From: Heterocephalus glaber
Lineage: Eukaryota; Chordata; Mammalia; Rodentia; Bathyergidae
Direction of reading: 5' to 3'
DNA length: 64,000 bases
Assembly (NCBI RefSeq): GCF_000247695.1
Contig: NW_004624747.1
Coordinates: 13,209,877-13,273,876 of the forward strand
A program made the position numbers and the translations under genes. Each line of letters begins with the position of its first letter. Position 1 is the stretch's first letter. The notes under the pieces were generated by a model that saw only the letters and a list, made by a program, of their open reading frames with translations, was not told the DNA's origin and ran no database searches. Positions 1 to 21,300 of the stretch are shown here, one piece after another.

Positions 1-405
1 CAGAAAGTTAGCTATCTGCTGTGAATAAAGTAGGGACCCAGGAACAAATATAAGTACAGTATGTTTGGTAAAAATAACGCCACTCAAGTTAGTGCAGTCA
101 GCAATTAACAATGACAGCTTAGGCTGTAACTGTGATCTGATGCTTTTATCTGTCGAATATATAAACAGAAAAGTTCACTTACATCCATTTGGTAGACAGT
201 CTTTTAAGGGAAGGTTCAGGATACAGTAAGATAATGTTTTGGCTAGAGTTTGCCAATTCTGACTTTGGAAGAGTTAAGTTACTAAGACTTGCTTGAGCAT
301 CCGTATTTTTCAGGTGACTGAAGAAAGGACCATTAGAATTTATAGTAAAATAGCACCATTGCGCTTCCATGTGCTTACAGGGTACCCTCTTCCCAGAAGA
401 GCTAC
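1..405 (-). other. GATC: GATC 3' UTR and downstream flank
   Basis: Sequence following the GATC stop codon on the minus strand. No AATAAA is seen on the minus strand before the window edge, so the GATC transcript probably continues beyond position 1. An AATAAA on the plus strand at 23-28 could belong to a convergent gene. In human the convergent neighbour is SRSF9, but no SRSF9 coding sequence is visible here. The 63-codon open frame at 179-370 looks like chance. Confidence 0.5.
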
Positions 406-12680
<12,275 letters not shown>

Positions 12681-13260
12681 CCTTGAAAATGGATTCATCA
12701 GGAAATTAAGGACTCTGGATTTTATCAACTAAAGCCCTGAATATAGCCATGGGATTGATGAGTTTAAGAGGAAGGATTTTTATTTCTTCCTCCTCGATGT
12801 TTTCCTCTCACTTGTAAATGATGAACAATCACTCTGCTTTGAGATGATTTCTCACTTGTTCTGGCATCTTGGAGGAACTCAATGTGCTAAAATTGAACCA
12901 TTTCTTGAGATTATTATTGCAATACGTGGTCTGGAATTAGCTTTAAATATATCTTGTGTGTAAATAATGATAAATTAATCAAGATGATCAGGGTTGCCTG
13001 ATGTCTTGACTTTGCTGCAAAAGTACTGGGGTCATTGTTCATGAAAGCATTTGGTTAGGACCTCTTTTTCTCTCTCAGGGAGTAAATACTCTATAAAAAG
13101 GGATCCAGGCACAACAGCTGCAATCAATACTTGGGAGCACAGTTTTATTTTTATATAATGACTAACAGTTAAGTTTGCAGGTGACCTGGCCTAGCAAAGA
13201 CGAAGACAGCTGTTAACACTTCCCGCCTCCAGGTATCTAAGACATGAAAGCTTCAAGAAT
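12681..13260 (+). other. TRIAP1: TRIAP1 3' UTR and flank
   Basis: Unique A/T-rich sequence following the stop, without SINEs until the IDL at 13271. ATTTA-type A/U-rich stretches occur. The first canonical AATAAA on this strand is far downstream (13598-13603), another at 13817-13822. TRIAP1 may use one of these or a variant signal; the true end cannot be set. Confidence 0.55.
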
Positions 13261-13270
13261 ATTGACCTAG

Positions 13271-13350
13271 GGCTGGGGATTTTGCTCAGTGGTGCTGCCT
13301 CCTGCCTCGAAAGCGAAAGGTCCTGAGTTCAATCTCTGGTACCAAAAAAG
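13271..13350 (+). mobile_element. IDL SINE
   Basis: GGCTGGGGATTTTGCTCAGT to AATCTCTGGTACC plus A tail. AGAATATTGAC / AGAATGTTGAC on both sides. Confidence 0.88.
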
Positions 13351-13597
13351 AATGTTGACGTAAACACCATTTCAGAGCTCACAGTGTATAGTTAAGGAAT
13401 CATGGTATTTGCAGTGCCTATGGAAGAACCACCTATTACAGAGATTTGGTGTTGCCAGCTTTCAACCCAAGTTAATGAATTAAGTGAACCTGCCTATCAT
13501 AAAACGAAAATGCTGCATCTGGTTAAGTGGAGGGGAAAGGTGCTTGCTTTATTTGCCTTGTTTGCCCATCTTATAATGTCTGTAATCATGAAGATGG

Positions 13598-13603
13598 AAT
13601 AAA
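13598..13603 (+). terminator. candidate poly(A) signal, TRIAP1 side
   Basis: AATAAA about 0.9 kb after the TRIAP1 stop. It would have to be reached through the IDL at 13271. Not demonstrable from sequence alone. Confidence 0.3.
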
Positions 13604-13858
13604 CTCTAACATTTAGTTTTCAATCATTATTTGTCCTTGGAACTCAGTGCACTGTATGGAATACTTGCTACCCTGTTATCCTACATGTTTCATAAATACA
13701 TTGAAGAGTTTTGTGTTTTATAATTTAAAGGTGAAGATTTATTTACACTAGGTAGTATAACACTTAGAAACCTAATTTCTAAATTTATTTCCATAGTAGT
13801 CTATATAAATATCTAAAATAAATTTTGTATTTTGGTACCACAATAAGTCAGGATCAAG

Positions 13859-14122
13859 TCTGGCATGGTGGCGCACACCTGTACTCCTAACACTATGGGA
13901 GGCTGAGGTGCCAGGATTCCAAGTTTAAGCCTAGCCTGGGGAACTTGGTGAGACATCTCAAAAAATGCTTTTTACAGTGCCCAGGATTTAGCTCAGTGGC
14001 GCCATGCCTGCCTTGAAGTGCAAGGTCTTGAGTGTGATCTCTGGTACCAAAAAAAATTTTTTTTACATAGGGCTGGGAATGGCTCAGTGTGAAGGCTCTG
14101 GGTTCAATCCCAAGCACAAAAA
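13859..14122 (+). mobile_element. B1-dID split by an IDL
   Basis: B1 part 13862-13966 (TGGCATGGTGGCGCACACCT...GAGACATCTC), IDL at 13979-14056 (CCAGGATTTAGCTCAGTGGC...TCTCTGGTACC), then ID part 14069-14122 (GGGCTGGGAATGGCTCAG). TTTTACA repeats bound the IDL. Confidence 0.75.
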
Positions 14123-14177
14123 CGTGGGGGTTATGAGCTGAGCACTTACGTGTTTAAAGTGCCATGTAATCTTCACC

Positions 14178-14263
14178 CCTTTTTTTTCTTGGTACCAGGA
14201 ATCAAACTCGGGTCCTTGCGCTTGCGCAGCAGGCGGAGAAACCACTGAGCTAAATCCCTGACC
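14178..14263 (-). mobile_element. IDL SINE ('TGCGC' subgroup)
   Basis: GGTACCAGGAATCAAACTC, TTGCGCTTGCGCAGCAGGCG, CTAAATCCCTGACCC. CTTCACCCC / CACCCCTGG-like edges. Confidence 0.88.
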
Positions 14264-14348
14264 CACCCCTGGCTATCTTGAGGAATTAAGTTTTATTATA
14301 TGTCCAAAGACACTATAAACTTTTTTTACACAACCCCTAAATTGTTAT

Positions 14349-14432
14349 CTTTTTTTTTTTTTTTTTTTTGGTACCAGGGATTGAACTCAGGTCCTTGCAA
14401 GCGGCAAAACCACTGAGGTAAATCCCCAGCCC
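14349..14432 (-). mobile_element. IDL SINE with internal deletion
   Basis: T run, GGTACCAGGGATTGAACTC, CCACTGAGGTAAATCCCCAG. About 10 bp is lost in the middle. ATTGTTATCTT / ATTGTTATCTT duplications. Confidence 0.88.
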
Positions 14433-14463
14433 CTCAATTGTTATCTTCTGACAATTACTATTT

Positions 14464-14553
14464 CAGCCAGGTGTGGTGGTTACATACCTGTACTCCCAGC
14501 AATTGGGAGGTTGAGGCCAGCCTGAATTACATAGTGAGACCCTGTCTCAATCC
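14464..14553 (+). mobile_element. B1 SINE, internally shortened
   Basis: GCCAGGTGTGGTGGTTACAT to GAGACCCTGTCTCAATCC; the middle is deleted. Confidence 0.75.
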
Positions 14554-14659
14554 ACGCCCCTAAAGGAACAATTACTAGTTCATATTTAATGTAACAAGCC
14601 CTTAATGTCATCTTAAAATACTCTACATTTATATTTTCTGACTCTTCAAAGTTGTGTTT

Positions 14660-14775
14660 GTTTTTTTTTGAGATAAGGTCTCAGTGTAGCTCAGGCTGGC
14701 CTCAAACTCAAAGCGATCCTCTTGCCTCAGCCTGCCAAATGCTGGGATTATAGGCATGTGCCACCACACCGGGCT
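14660..14775 (-). mobile_element. B1 SINE
   Basis: TTTTGAGATAAGGTCTCAGT to GTGCCACCACACCGGGCT. Confidence 0.85.
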
Positions 14776-14892
14776 CCAAGATCTCTTAACTAAAAGATAA
14801 TAAAAAGATTTGGGGGCCCCAGCCAAGGCTAGGCAGCTGAAGTTAAACAGATCTACCCTAAACTCTGGCCATAAGCAAGATAGATCTATGAG

Positions 14893-14987
14893 GGCCAGGG
14901 ATTTAGCTCAGTGGTTCCACCACCTGCCTCGAAAGCACAAGGTCCTGAGTTCGATCCCTGGTACCAAAAAAAAAAAAAAAAAAAAAA
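14893..14987 (+). mobile_element. IDL SINE
   Basis: GGGCCAGGGATTTAGCTCAG to GATCCCTGGTACC with an uninterrupted A tail of over 20 bases. AGATCTATGAG / AGACCTATGAG duplications. The long pure tail suggests a recent copy. Confidence 0.92.
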
Positions 14988-15043
14988 GACCTATGAGGAC
15001 TGAGTGCAGGGCGATATGTTTCAAAATGGCCAATATAATAGAT

Positions 15044-15611
15044 ACTTTTTTTTTTTGGTATCTGAAATCAAACTCAGGGCCTTGCAATTGCCAGGCAGGC
15101 AATGTTTCGCTGAGCTACATCCCTGGCCCAATAGATAATCTTTTTCAGTGGTGCTCGAGGTTGAACCCAAGGCCTTCAGCATACTAGGTTAAATGCTCTA
15201 CCACTGAACTACATCCCCAGCTTGTTATTTTGGTGGTTGTTGAGGACTGAATCCAGGGCATTTACACTGAGCTACTGGACATCCTCAGCCCTTCTATTGT
15301 TATTTTTTGGTACCACGGATTGAACTCAGGACCTTGCGCTTGCGAGGCAGGTGCAGTGCCACTGAGCTCCATCCCTGGCCCCAGCCCTTCTATTTTTTGA
15401 AACAGGGTTTCAAGTTGCCCAGGTGGTACTCAAATGTGTAACCCTGCTTCAGCCTCATGAAGTGCTGGAATAACAGGCTGTATCACTACACCTGGCTTCT
15501 AGCTCTGAGACAGGGTTTGCTAAATCACACAGGCTAACCTCTAATTTTGAGATCCTCTGCCTTAGCCCCCCGAGTGGCTTGAATTATAAGTGTGCACCAA
15601 CACACCTGGCT
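15044..15611 (-). mobile_element. reverse SINE cluster: 2 IDL, 2 ID, 2 B1
   Basis: In order: IDL 15046-15129, ID 15148-15221, ID 15236-15292, IDL 15302-15383 (GGTACCACGGATTGAACTC...CATCCCTGGCC), B1 15392-15497, B1 15508-15611. The ID plus B1 pairs are probably B1-dID elements with later IDL insertions in their linkers. Confidence 0.75.
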
Positions 15612-15665
15612 GAGAAAAATGTGCTAACTTACTAACTGCCAGAACAGGTCTAAGAACCCTTGAAA

Positions 15666-15860
15666 CATGGCATGGTGACACACGCCTGAAGTAATACTCA
15701 GGAGGATGAAACAGGTAGAGCACTTGAGCCCGGGATTTCAGACTCTGTCTTTAAAGGAAAAAAATCCAGGGCCAGGGATTTAGCTCAGTGGTTCTGCTGC
15801 CTGCCTCGCAAGTGCAAGGATCAGAGTTCGATTCCTGGTACCAAAAAAAAAGAGAAAAGA
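15666..15860 (+). mobile_element. B1 followed by IDL
   Basis: Partial B1 15668-15750 (CATGGCATGGTGACACACGC...GACTCTGTCT), then IDL 15770-15850 (GGGCCAGGGATTTAGCTCAG...ATTCCTGGTACC). AAAAATCC duplications frame the IDL. Confidence 0.82.
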
Positions 15861-16002
15861 AAAATCCTGAACTATACATCCTTCCAAAGCCAACCGTATT
15901 TACGTTACTGTTAAGGCTAAAAAGACCACATACTAAGAGCTTCCTATGGCCACATCCTGCCAAAAGGAATACCACAAACTGCTACCAAGAGAATAATTCT
16001 GA

Positions 16003-16465
16003 TTGTTACTCATCCTATTTTATTTTTCCCAATCCCCCTGCCCTCCCTTCAAACCCTCCACCCTCCCTATCTACAAAGACTTTGTTTCCACTTTTTCCTC
16101 TTCTATTTATTCCTTTCCCTTCTTTCCTCTTCCCTACCCCTCCATTTCCCCTTCCCCTTTAGACCTTTTCTTCCTATTTCACATTAACTATTACACAATT
16201 TGGTCCTTATTTACACTTTCAGTTTCTCACACCAGAGAAACTATTCAGTATTTACACATTTGTCCTATTTATTTCACTTATGAGTATCGCCTCAATGTGC
16301 ATGCATTTAGCTATAAATGTCTCTAGTTTCTCATTCTTTATGGTTGAGTAGTACTCCATTTTATTAAAAAGCCACATTTTCTTTATCCAGTCTCCAGTTG
16401 ATGGGCAATTGGGCTGTTTCCAAATTTTAGCTATTACAAACTGTGCCTCTATGTCCTTATTCTGA
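16003..16465 (-). mobile_element. L1 3' UTR fragment
   Basis: A pyrimidine-rich stretch (purine tract on the L1 sense strand) is followed by TTGAGTAGTACTCCATTTTA, CCACATTTTCTTTATCCAGT and GATGGGCAATTGGGCTGTTT, all in the order of an L1 3' end read in reverse. Confidence 0.75.
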
Positions 16466-16920
16466 CTTCATACTTGAAAGGTTCAAGTTTTGATGAGGAA
16501 GCAGTTGCCATTTCAGGGTGATTTTTGTAACTCTTACTACTTTCCCTCCCTTCTAATTCTTATGACTATGGGAGTTTTAATTCTAGAAACAAATAAAGCC
16601 AATACTGTATGTAAAAATGTGTCCCACTGCCTTTGTTTCTCTAAAGGTTTCTGACCCTACCAACCTCCAGAGTGCCGAGATAAGAGTCTGATAACAAAGG
16701 AAGAACCTAAAAAAAAATAAGGAAGAACCTGACTCTTGGAGAAAATTCTCCAACCACAAGGATTCTGCACCAAATGATGGTACAAGGGACAGGAGAAAAC
16801 AGACACAGCGAGCACTTCCTATTGAGAATCACAGGTACTTCTTTTTAGGTGTAAGCCACAGCCATTCTACCAGACATTCAATGTCTTTGCTAGCCAACTT
16901 CTGTCAAAGATCCACCCCCC
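16466..16920. other. unique intergenic sequence
   Basis: Between TRIAP1 and COX6A1. One AATAAA-containing stretch lies near 16593 on the plus strand. No exon, SINE or RNA gene seen. Confidence 0.5.
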
Positions 16921-16922
16921 TC

Positions 16923-17069
16923 TTTTTTTTTTTTCAAAGGCAGGGTCTCTGTAGTTCACGTTGGCCCTGAACTCACTACGTAGCCCAGCCTGGCCTCAAA
17001 CTTGCGGCAATCTTCCTGCCTCAGCCTCCCAAGGGCTGGGATTACAGGCATGCACAACCATCCCTGGCT
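16923..17069 (-). mobile_element. B1 SINE
   Basis: AGGCAGGGTCTCTGTAGTTC, internal duplication (CACTACGTAGCCCAGCCTGG), to GCATGCACAACCATCCCTGG. Confidence 0.85.
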
Positions 17070-17317
17070 CTCAAAGATCCAATCTTAATACTTAATTAGG
17101 TGACAGCTTTGTACTCTTGTCCCACGCTTCTACTCACTCTAGGAACAAAAACTAAGGGGCTTGTTATAAACATTCAGTGGGCTGAACTGGACCTGAAACA
17201 ATAAGCAGTAGACACAGACCTTTACTGCAGAAACAAAACATTAATGTTAATTTTGGGGAAGGAAAAAAAAACCAAAGAATGAAACTTTCAGCTTATGACC
17301 AATCAGAGTTTAAGTTA

Positions 17318-17323
17318 TTTATT
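17318..17323 (-). terminator. COX6A1: candidate COX6A1 poly(A) signal
   Basis: AATAAA on the minus strand, 171 bp after the stop codon. Another AATAAA overlaps the stop codon itself (GAATAAAGAG), which seems too close for normal use. Confidence 0.5.
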
Positions 17324-17493
17324 TAAGCCATCTCTTGCCACAAGCAAAGGGATGGAAGATTGGTATGATGCTCATCATCTGATACAAGTAAGGAAGGTGA
17401 GCTTAAGGTCCCATACATTTTTCTGGTCTGAATGAGTAATGGTCCAAATCAGAGCTTCGGTCCCCAATGCCTAGATAATGGTCCACGTTCTCT

Positions 17494-17577
17494 TTATTCA
17501 TCTTCATAGCCAGTCGGAAGCGGATTCACATGAGGGTTATGGAACAGAGTATGGTTACCATCTCCCCATGGAAAGGG
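17494..17577 (-). CDS. COX6A1: COX6A1 exon 3
   Basis: [20 protein letters not shown] plus PTGYEDE, stop TAA at 17496-17494. Acceptor TTCACTCCACAG before 17577. Carries the most conserved motif of the family. Confidence 0.97.
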   Translation of the reverse strand, partial: PFPWGDGNHTLFHNPHVNPLPTGYEDE

Positions 17578-20301
17578 CTGTGGAGTGAAAATATCCAATT
17601 AGATAATCCCAGAAAATAGTTCAAAAACAACACTGCCATGAACTGCTTAAAACAGAGTGACAGATAATACACAAAATGGAAATTAGTCCTTTACTAGAGT
17701 ATTTCAATCTTTCCATAATTTAGGGGAGCTCTTATTGCTACCTAAAGTAGACAGGAGAAAAAGAAAGGTCAAGTTAGTTGTCATTCAAGCCTCTTCCTGA
17801 CTGCTTCTCAACCTTTTGGGTAAGATCATGTGTAGTATTTGGTATTTGTTCTTATCAGTTTTATTACCTGATATGTCCTTCATCTGTGCAATATATGTAT
17901 AGGGAGGCAGACCTGGGGATTGAACCCAAGGTGTTTGCCCTGAGATACATCCCAGCCCTTTTTAAAATTTATTTTCAAGGGGCCAGGGATTTAGCTCAGT
18001 AGTTCCGCCCCCTGCCTCACAGGTGGAAGGTCCCCAGTTCGATCCCTGGTACCCTCCCCCGCCCCCAAAAAAAGAAAATTTCTTTTCAGACAGGGTCTCA
18101 CCAAGTCACTAAATTGGGCCGGGGATTTAGCTCAGTGGTTCCACCGCCTGCCCGGCAAATGCAAGCACCCGAGTTCAATCCCCGGTACCAAACAAAAAAC
18201 TAAGTCACTGAATTTCCCAGGCTGGGCTCAAACTTTCAACCCTCCTGCCTCAGCCTCTCAAAGTGCTGAGATTACAAGCCTGCACCAGGACATCAAGGTA
18301 AATAAACAGATTTCTAGGTTCCACCCAAGACTTGAAACAATCTCTAGACAGGGAAACTGCAACCCACCCTCAACTATTTTGCTTACTACCTTTGAAAAAT
18401 ATTGTTCTTAGGGCATTGGTTTCTAACCCAGGAGGATATTCGCTTTCCAGGGACCCAAGAGACACTGTGAGGTAATGCTGCCATCTAGTGGATAGAGGCC
18501 TCGGAGAGTGCATGCAAAATATCTTCCCACGCACAGGACAGCAGTGCTCCCCACCCCCAAAATGCCATAGCGATGAAGTTGACACCAAGCTGTTTTGTTT
18601 ATTTTGGTATACAAGGGTGGCAGTGGAACTCAAAGACTCAAAAATTAAAGAGTCCAGAGCCGGGGATTTAGCTCAGTGGTTTCGCTGCCTGCTGCGCAAG
18701 CGCAAGGACCCGAGTTCGATTCCCAGGTACCAAAAAAAAAATTAAAGAATCAGGGGATTTAGCTCAGTGGTTCCGCAACCTGCCTCACAAGGGCACAATC
18801 CCGAGTTCGATCCCCGGTACCAAAAAAAATTAAAGAGTCTTGGATAAGTTACCATGAGGCTAGTCCTACACAGGATAGCTCAGTGGTGGCAAACCTGAGG
18901 CCCTCATGCTGCAGTGGGCTGTTTAAAGTTTCGCCGGCGCTGGGCTAGGTGATGTCATGAATTAAAGAACAAGGAAGAGGGTTTTACAAAAAGAAAACAC
19001 CAGGGCCAGGGATTTAGCTCAGTGGTTCCACTGCCTGCCTTGGAAGCGAGCGCAAGGCCCCGAGTTCAATCCCTGCTACCAAAATAAATAAATACAAATA
19101 AATAAAAATAAAAAACAGCAAGCAGGGCTGGGGATTTAGCTCAGTGGTTTTGCTGCCTGCTGCGCAAGCGCGAGGACCCAAGTTCGATCCCCAGTACCAA
19201 AAAAGCAAGCAGTGAAGAATAAATGATTACAATATATGGACAGCCAAAGGATAGTTGAACAGACAGGTATTGATGGGGAACAGAGGAAACTGTCAGTCTC
19301 TTCATGATGCAGCTTGTATCCTTTAGATGCCCAGATCTTAGAAAGGTGAAGCATTTTCAGATCTTGCCACACTAAAAGGTTTTTCTAAGCCAGGTGTGGT
19401 GGCACACGCCTATAATCCGAGCACTCTGGGAGGCTGAGCCAGGAGGAACTCATGTTTGAACCTAGCCTCAGCAACTTAGCACGACCCTATCTCAAAATTT
19501 AAAATTTTAAAATGGCTAGGGATATAACACGGTGCAAAGGCCAGGCCTGGATTCAATTCCCAGTATACTGCACAAAAGAAAGAAATAAGAGGGTTTCGCA
19601 AACCTCTAAGTTTTATGCAACAGATAACTGTTTCAGAACTGTATCAGAAGGCAAGAGATAGGATGAATCTGAGAAAAGGAAACCAGAAGGGCGCTTCCTG
19701 TATGACCTTGAAGGAAACAGATAGGACCCCAAGTCGGCTTCCCTTCGGTTTGAGAGAATTACGCGAGAAACCGCACACGCCTGACAGCTGCGATTTTATT
19801 TTTGCAGGGCTGGGGATTGAACCTTTGACAGCTGCGATTTTAGAGCATGGAGAACTTGGGCTAGGACACACGTCAGGAAAGCTATGGGGACCGCAAAGGC
19901 ATACCTTGGTCCTGATGCGGAGGTGGGGGTAGGCGATGAACTCGGGTCTCTCCTCCTTTCCGTGGCGCGACTTCAGAAAAACATTCAGCATGCTCACTCC
20001 CACCCCGGGGAGCGCCACGAAATAGGTGAGGGCCTTCCACATGCGAGCTGTGGAAGGGCCATAACCTCTTAGCTTTGCGAAGGGGCCTCCCGGTTCTCAC
20101 TGCTTCCCTCAAGCCTTCAAGCCAAGGTCACAGATCCACCCTGCCTCTCCCGTGTGGGGACCCCCCACTCCCGCCGACCCCAGCCTCGGTACCTGAGCCC
20201 TGCTCGCCGTGGGCGCCACTCGACATAATCCGCCCCACCTGCGGGCGGGACCGGCCTAGCAGCCGAGAAACCCGGGATGCAGCTATCGCTGCAGCCACCA
20301 T
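17494..20301 (-). CDS. COX6A1: COX6A1: cytochrome c oxidase subunit 6A1 (3 exons)
   Basis: Nuclear-encoded subunit of respiratory complex IV in the inner membrane; 6A1 is the liver/ubiquitous form. Minus-strand coding exons 20193-20301, 19905-20047 and 17494-17577 join in frame to 111 aa plus TAA (human is 109 as I recall). Residues 1 to about 26 ([20 protein letters not shown]...) form an Arg/Ala/Ser-rich transit peptide. [11 protein letters not shown] follows. A single hydrophobic helix lies at about 39-60 ([20 protein letters not shown]). The C-terminus holds [16 protein letters not shown] and [18 protein letters not shown], the conserved intermembrane-space part. Introns have GT/AG ends. 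Frame and conserved residues are complete, so it is functional, not one of the many COX6A1 retrocopies. Confidence 0.98.
17800..17900 (+). pseudogene. U2 snRNA pseudogene in COX6A1 intron 2
   Basis: CTGCTTCTCAACCTTTTGGG, TAAGATCATGTGTAGTATTT, TGTTCTTATCAGTTTTATTA, CCTGATATGTCC and CAATATATGTATAGG follow the first half of U2 snRNA in order. Changes include the 5' end, a short insertion near GGTATT, and loss beyond the branch-site/Sm region. The branch-recognition segment GTAGTA is kept, but the sequence is too diverged and 3'-shortened to be functional. Confidence 0.85.
17910..17960 (-). mobile_element. ID element
   Basis: CTGGGGATTGAACCCAAGGT to GAGATACATCCCAGCCC. With the B1 at 18086-18288 it may be one B1-dID opened by later IDLs. 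Confidence 0.65.
17981..18073 (+). mobile_element. IDL SINE
   Basis: GGCCAGGGATTTAGCTCAGT to GATCCCTGGTACC, with an unusual C-rich stretch before the A tail. AAAATTTATTTTCA / AAAATTTCTTTTCA duplications. Confidence 0.9.
18086..18288 (-). mobile_element. B1 split by a forward IDL
   Basis: B1 pieces 18086-18116 and 18200-18288. IDL at 18117-18199 on the plus strand (GGGCCGGGGATTTAGCTCAG...ATCCCCGGTACC). Duplications CAAGTCACTAAATT / TAAGTCACTGAATT. Confidence 0.9.
18658..18739 (+). mobile_element. IDL SINE, first of a same-site pair
   Basis: GAGCCGGGGATTTAGCTCAG, CTGCTGCGCAAGCGCAAGG, GTTCGATTCCCAGGTACC, A tail. Preceded by AAAATTAAAGAGTC and followed by AAAATTAAAGAATC. Confidence 0.93.
18752..18828 (+). 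mobile_element. IDL SINE, second of a same-site pair
   Basis: Begins CAGGGGATTTAGCTCAGTGG, ends GATCCCCGGTACC plus A tail. Followed by a third copy of the target, AAATTAAAGAGTCT. Central sequence (CTGCCTCACAAGGGC) differs from its neighbour, so it is a separate insertion rather than a tandem duplication. Confidence 0.93.
18881..18942. mobile_element. hAT-like MITE, copy 2
   Basis: CAGTGGTGGCAAACCTGAGG ... AAAGTTTCGCCGGCGCTG; ends are inverted repeats of each other. Flanks GGATAGCT / GGCTAGGT are an imperfect 8-bp duplication. The right end still holds CpGs. Confidence 0.7.
19003..19204 (+). mobile_element. two consecutive IDL SINEs
   Basis: IDL 19003-19085 (GGGCCAGGGATTTAGCTCAG...ATCCCTGCTACC) with an A/AAT-rich tail to about 19115. 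IDL 19126-19204 ('TGCGC' type) is bounded by AGCAAGCAG on both sides. Confidence 0.9.
19388..19577 (+). mobile_element. B1-dID dimeric SINE in COX6A1 intron 2
   Basis: B1 AGCCAGGTGTGGTGGCACAC...GACCCTATCTCAAAA, linker, then a shortened ID GGCTAGGGATATAACACGGT to TTCCCAGTATACTG. Confidence 0.8.
19783..19842 (-). mobile_element. very short ID fragment between direct repeats
   Basis: GACAGCTGCGATTTTA occurs at about 19785 and 19827. The 26-bp insert reads GCAGGGCTGGGGATTGAACC, an internal ID piece. It lies 60 bp from COX6A1 exon 2 on the intron side. Confidence 0.6.
19905..20047 (-). CDS. COX6A1: COX6A1 exon 2
   Basis: (A)[18 protein letters not shown] to YPHLRIRTK, 143 nt. Acceptor CTTCCACAG before 20047, donor CCAAG|GTATGC at 19905/19904. 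Holds the transmembrane helix. Confidence 0.97.
20193..20301 (-). CDS. COX6A1: COX6A1 exon 1
   Basis: ATG at 20301-20299. [20 protein letters not shown] then [16 protein letters not shown] plus one base; donor CTCAG|GTACCG. An in-frame upstream extension exists in open-frame terms but lacks family similarity, so this ATG is preferred. Confidence 0.95.
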
Positions 20302-20560
20302 TTTGGAGGACCACTGGAGCGCCGGAAGCGGAAGTAGGGACAGTGTCTCAGGGTGGGACCACGATTCCAAAGGGAAGTTCTTATTGGGCAATGACCTCTC
20401 AATCGTGTTAACTAGACAGGGAAGTCTGCGCGATACCATCCAGGCTGACCTCATCCTGCTCAAAATCCGCCGAGCCGCGGACCTAGAATGAGCATGCGCT
20501 CTGCGCCTCCCTTTGTGTACCGCCTTTCTCTTGGAAGGCGCATGCGTGTGCCCGCCTAGC
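20292..20560 (-). promoter_or_regulatory. COX6A1: COX6A1 CpG promoter with ETS, YY1-like and NRF1-like sites
   Basis: CCAAAATGGTGGC over the start codon resembles YY1. Two GGAA cores in CCGGAAGCGGAAGT (20322-20335) are a tandem ETS/GABP arrangement; nuclear COX genes are known to use such NRF-2 sites. GGCGCATGCGTG (20537-20548) and AGCATGCGCT (20491-20500) resemble NRF1 sites. No TATA box. The motif calls are by eye. Confidence 0.7.
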
Positions 20561-20713
20561 GTTCCTTACCGTCCGGCCTTGGTGAGAAGTGTGAAGAAAT
20601 TTTTGTGCGAGCCATCCTGGCATCTGTCTGATCGCTCCCTTCACTGGAGTCCGTGTACAGCATATGGAAATTCCAAGCACAAACCACCCTTTCCAAAATG
20701 CCATTTCTCAAAT

Positions 20714-20840
20714 AGGCTTGGTGGAGCACCCCTTTAATCGAAGTCTTTGGGAGGCAGAGGCAGGAGGATCACCGCTAGTGCCGCTGCCCGCCTCGTAAGC
20801 ACAAGGTCCCGAATTCGATCCCCAGTACCCAAAAAAAAAA
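20714..20840 (+). mobile_element. B1-IDL chimeric SINE
   Basis: B1 left half (GGCTTGGTGGAGCACCCCTT...GAGGCAGGAGGATCACCGC) joins at about 20776 the IDL right half (TGCCGCTGCCCGCCTCGTAA...GATCCCCAGTACCC) plus A tail. No A-rich linker lies between them, unlike B1-dID. Confidence 0.75.
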
Positions 20841-20841
20841 G

Positions 20842-21045
20842 TTAAGGTGGGCATTATGGCTCTATGCCTGTAATTCCAGCTATTTCTGAGAAGCTGAGTT
20901 GGGAGAATCCCAAATTCAAGGCCAGCCTGGGCAATTTAGCAAGACTATCTCTGGGGGGGGGAAAGTTGGGGAATATAGCACAGTTGTAGAGCACTTGCCT
21001 GGCATACTCCAGATCCTGGGTGCAGTCACCAGCATTGCAAAACAA
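20842..21045 (+). mobile_element. B1-dID dimeric SINE
   Basis: B1 TAAGGTGGGCATTATGGCTC...AGCAAGACTATCTC, a G run, then ID TTGGGGAATATAGCACAGTT...GCAGTCACCAGCATTGC. Confidence 0.78.
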
Positions 21046-21067
21046 AGAATGAATAAATCAATAAATT

Positions 21068-21300
21068 TTAGCGAGGCGTGCTGGTGGATGGCTATAATCC
21101 CAGCACTCAGAAGGCTGAGGCAGGAGGATCACTGCGAGTTCGAGGCCAGCCTGGGCTACATAGTGAGTTTAAACCCAGCCTGAATTACATAGTGAAACCC
21201 TGTCTTAAAAAAAACAAACAAGGGTCGGGAATGTATCCCAGTGTTGCCATGCCTGGCAAGCGAAATGTCCTGAGTTTGATTCCTGGTACTGGAAAAAAAA
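21068..21300 (+). mobile_element. B1 followed by IDL-like element
   Basis: B1 with internal duplication 21068-21210 (GCGAGGCGTGCTGGTGGATG...AAACCCTGTCTTAAAA). IDL-like 21222-21300 (AGGGTCGGGAATGTATCCCA...TTCCTGGTACTGG). Confidence 0.8.

Noticed and set aside
23..28. SRSF9 3' end
   Set aside because: The AATAAA is compatible with a convergent neighbour, but no SRSF9 coding sequence is present to support a feature.
18658..19204. tRNA genes suggested by A-box and B-box matches
   Set aside because: TTTAGCTCAGTGG and GTTCGATCC match pol III boxes, but the sequences do not fold into a tRNA with a proper anticodon arm, end in GGTACC plus A tails, and have duplications: IDL SINEs.
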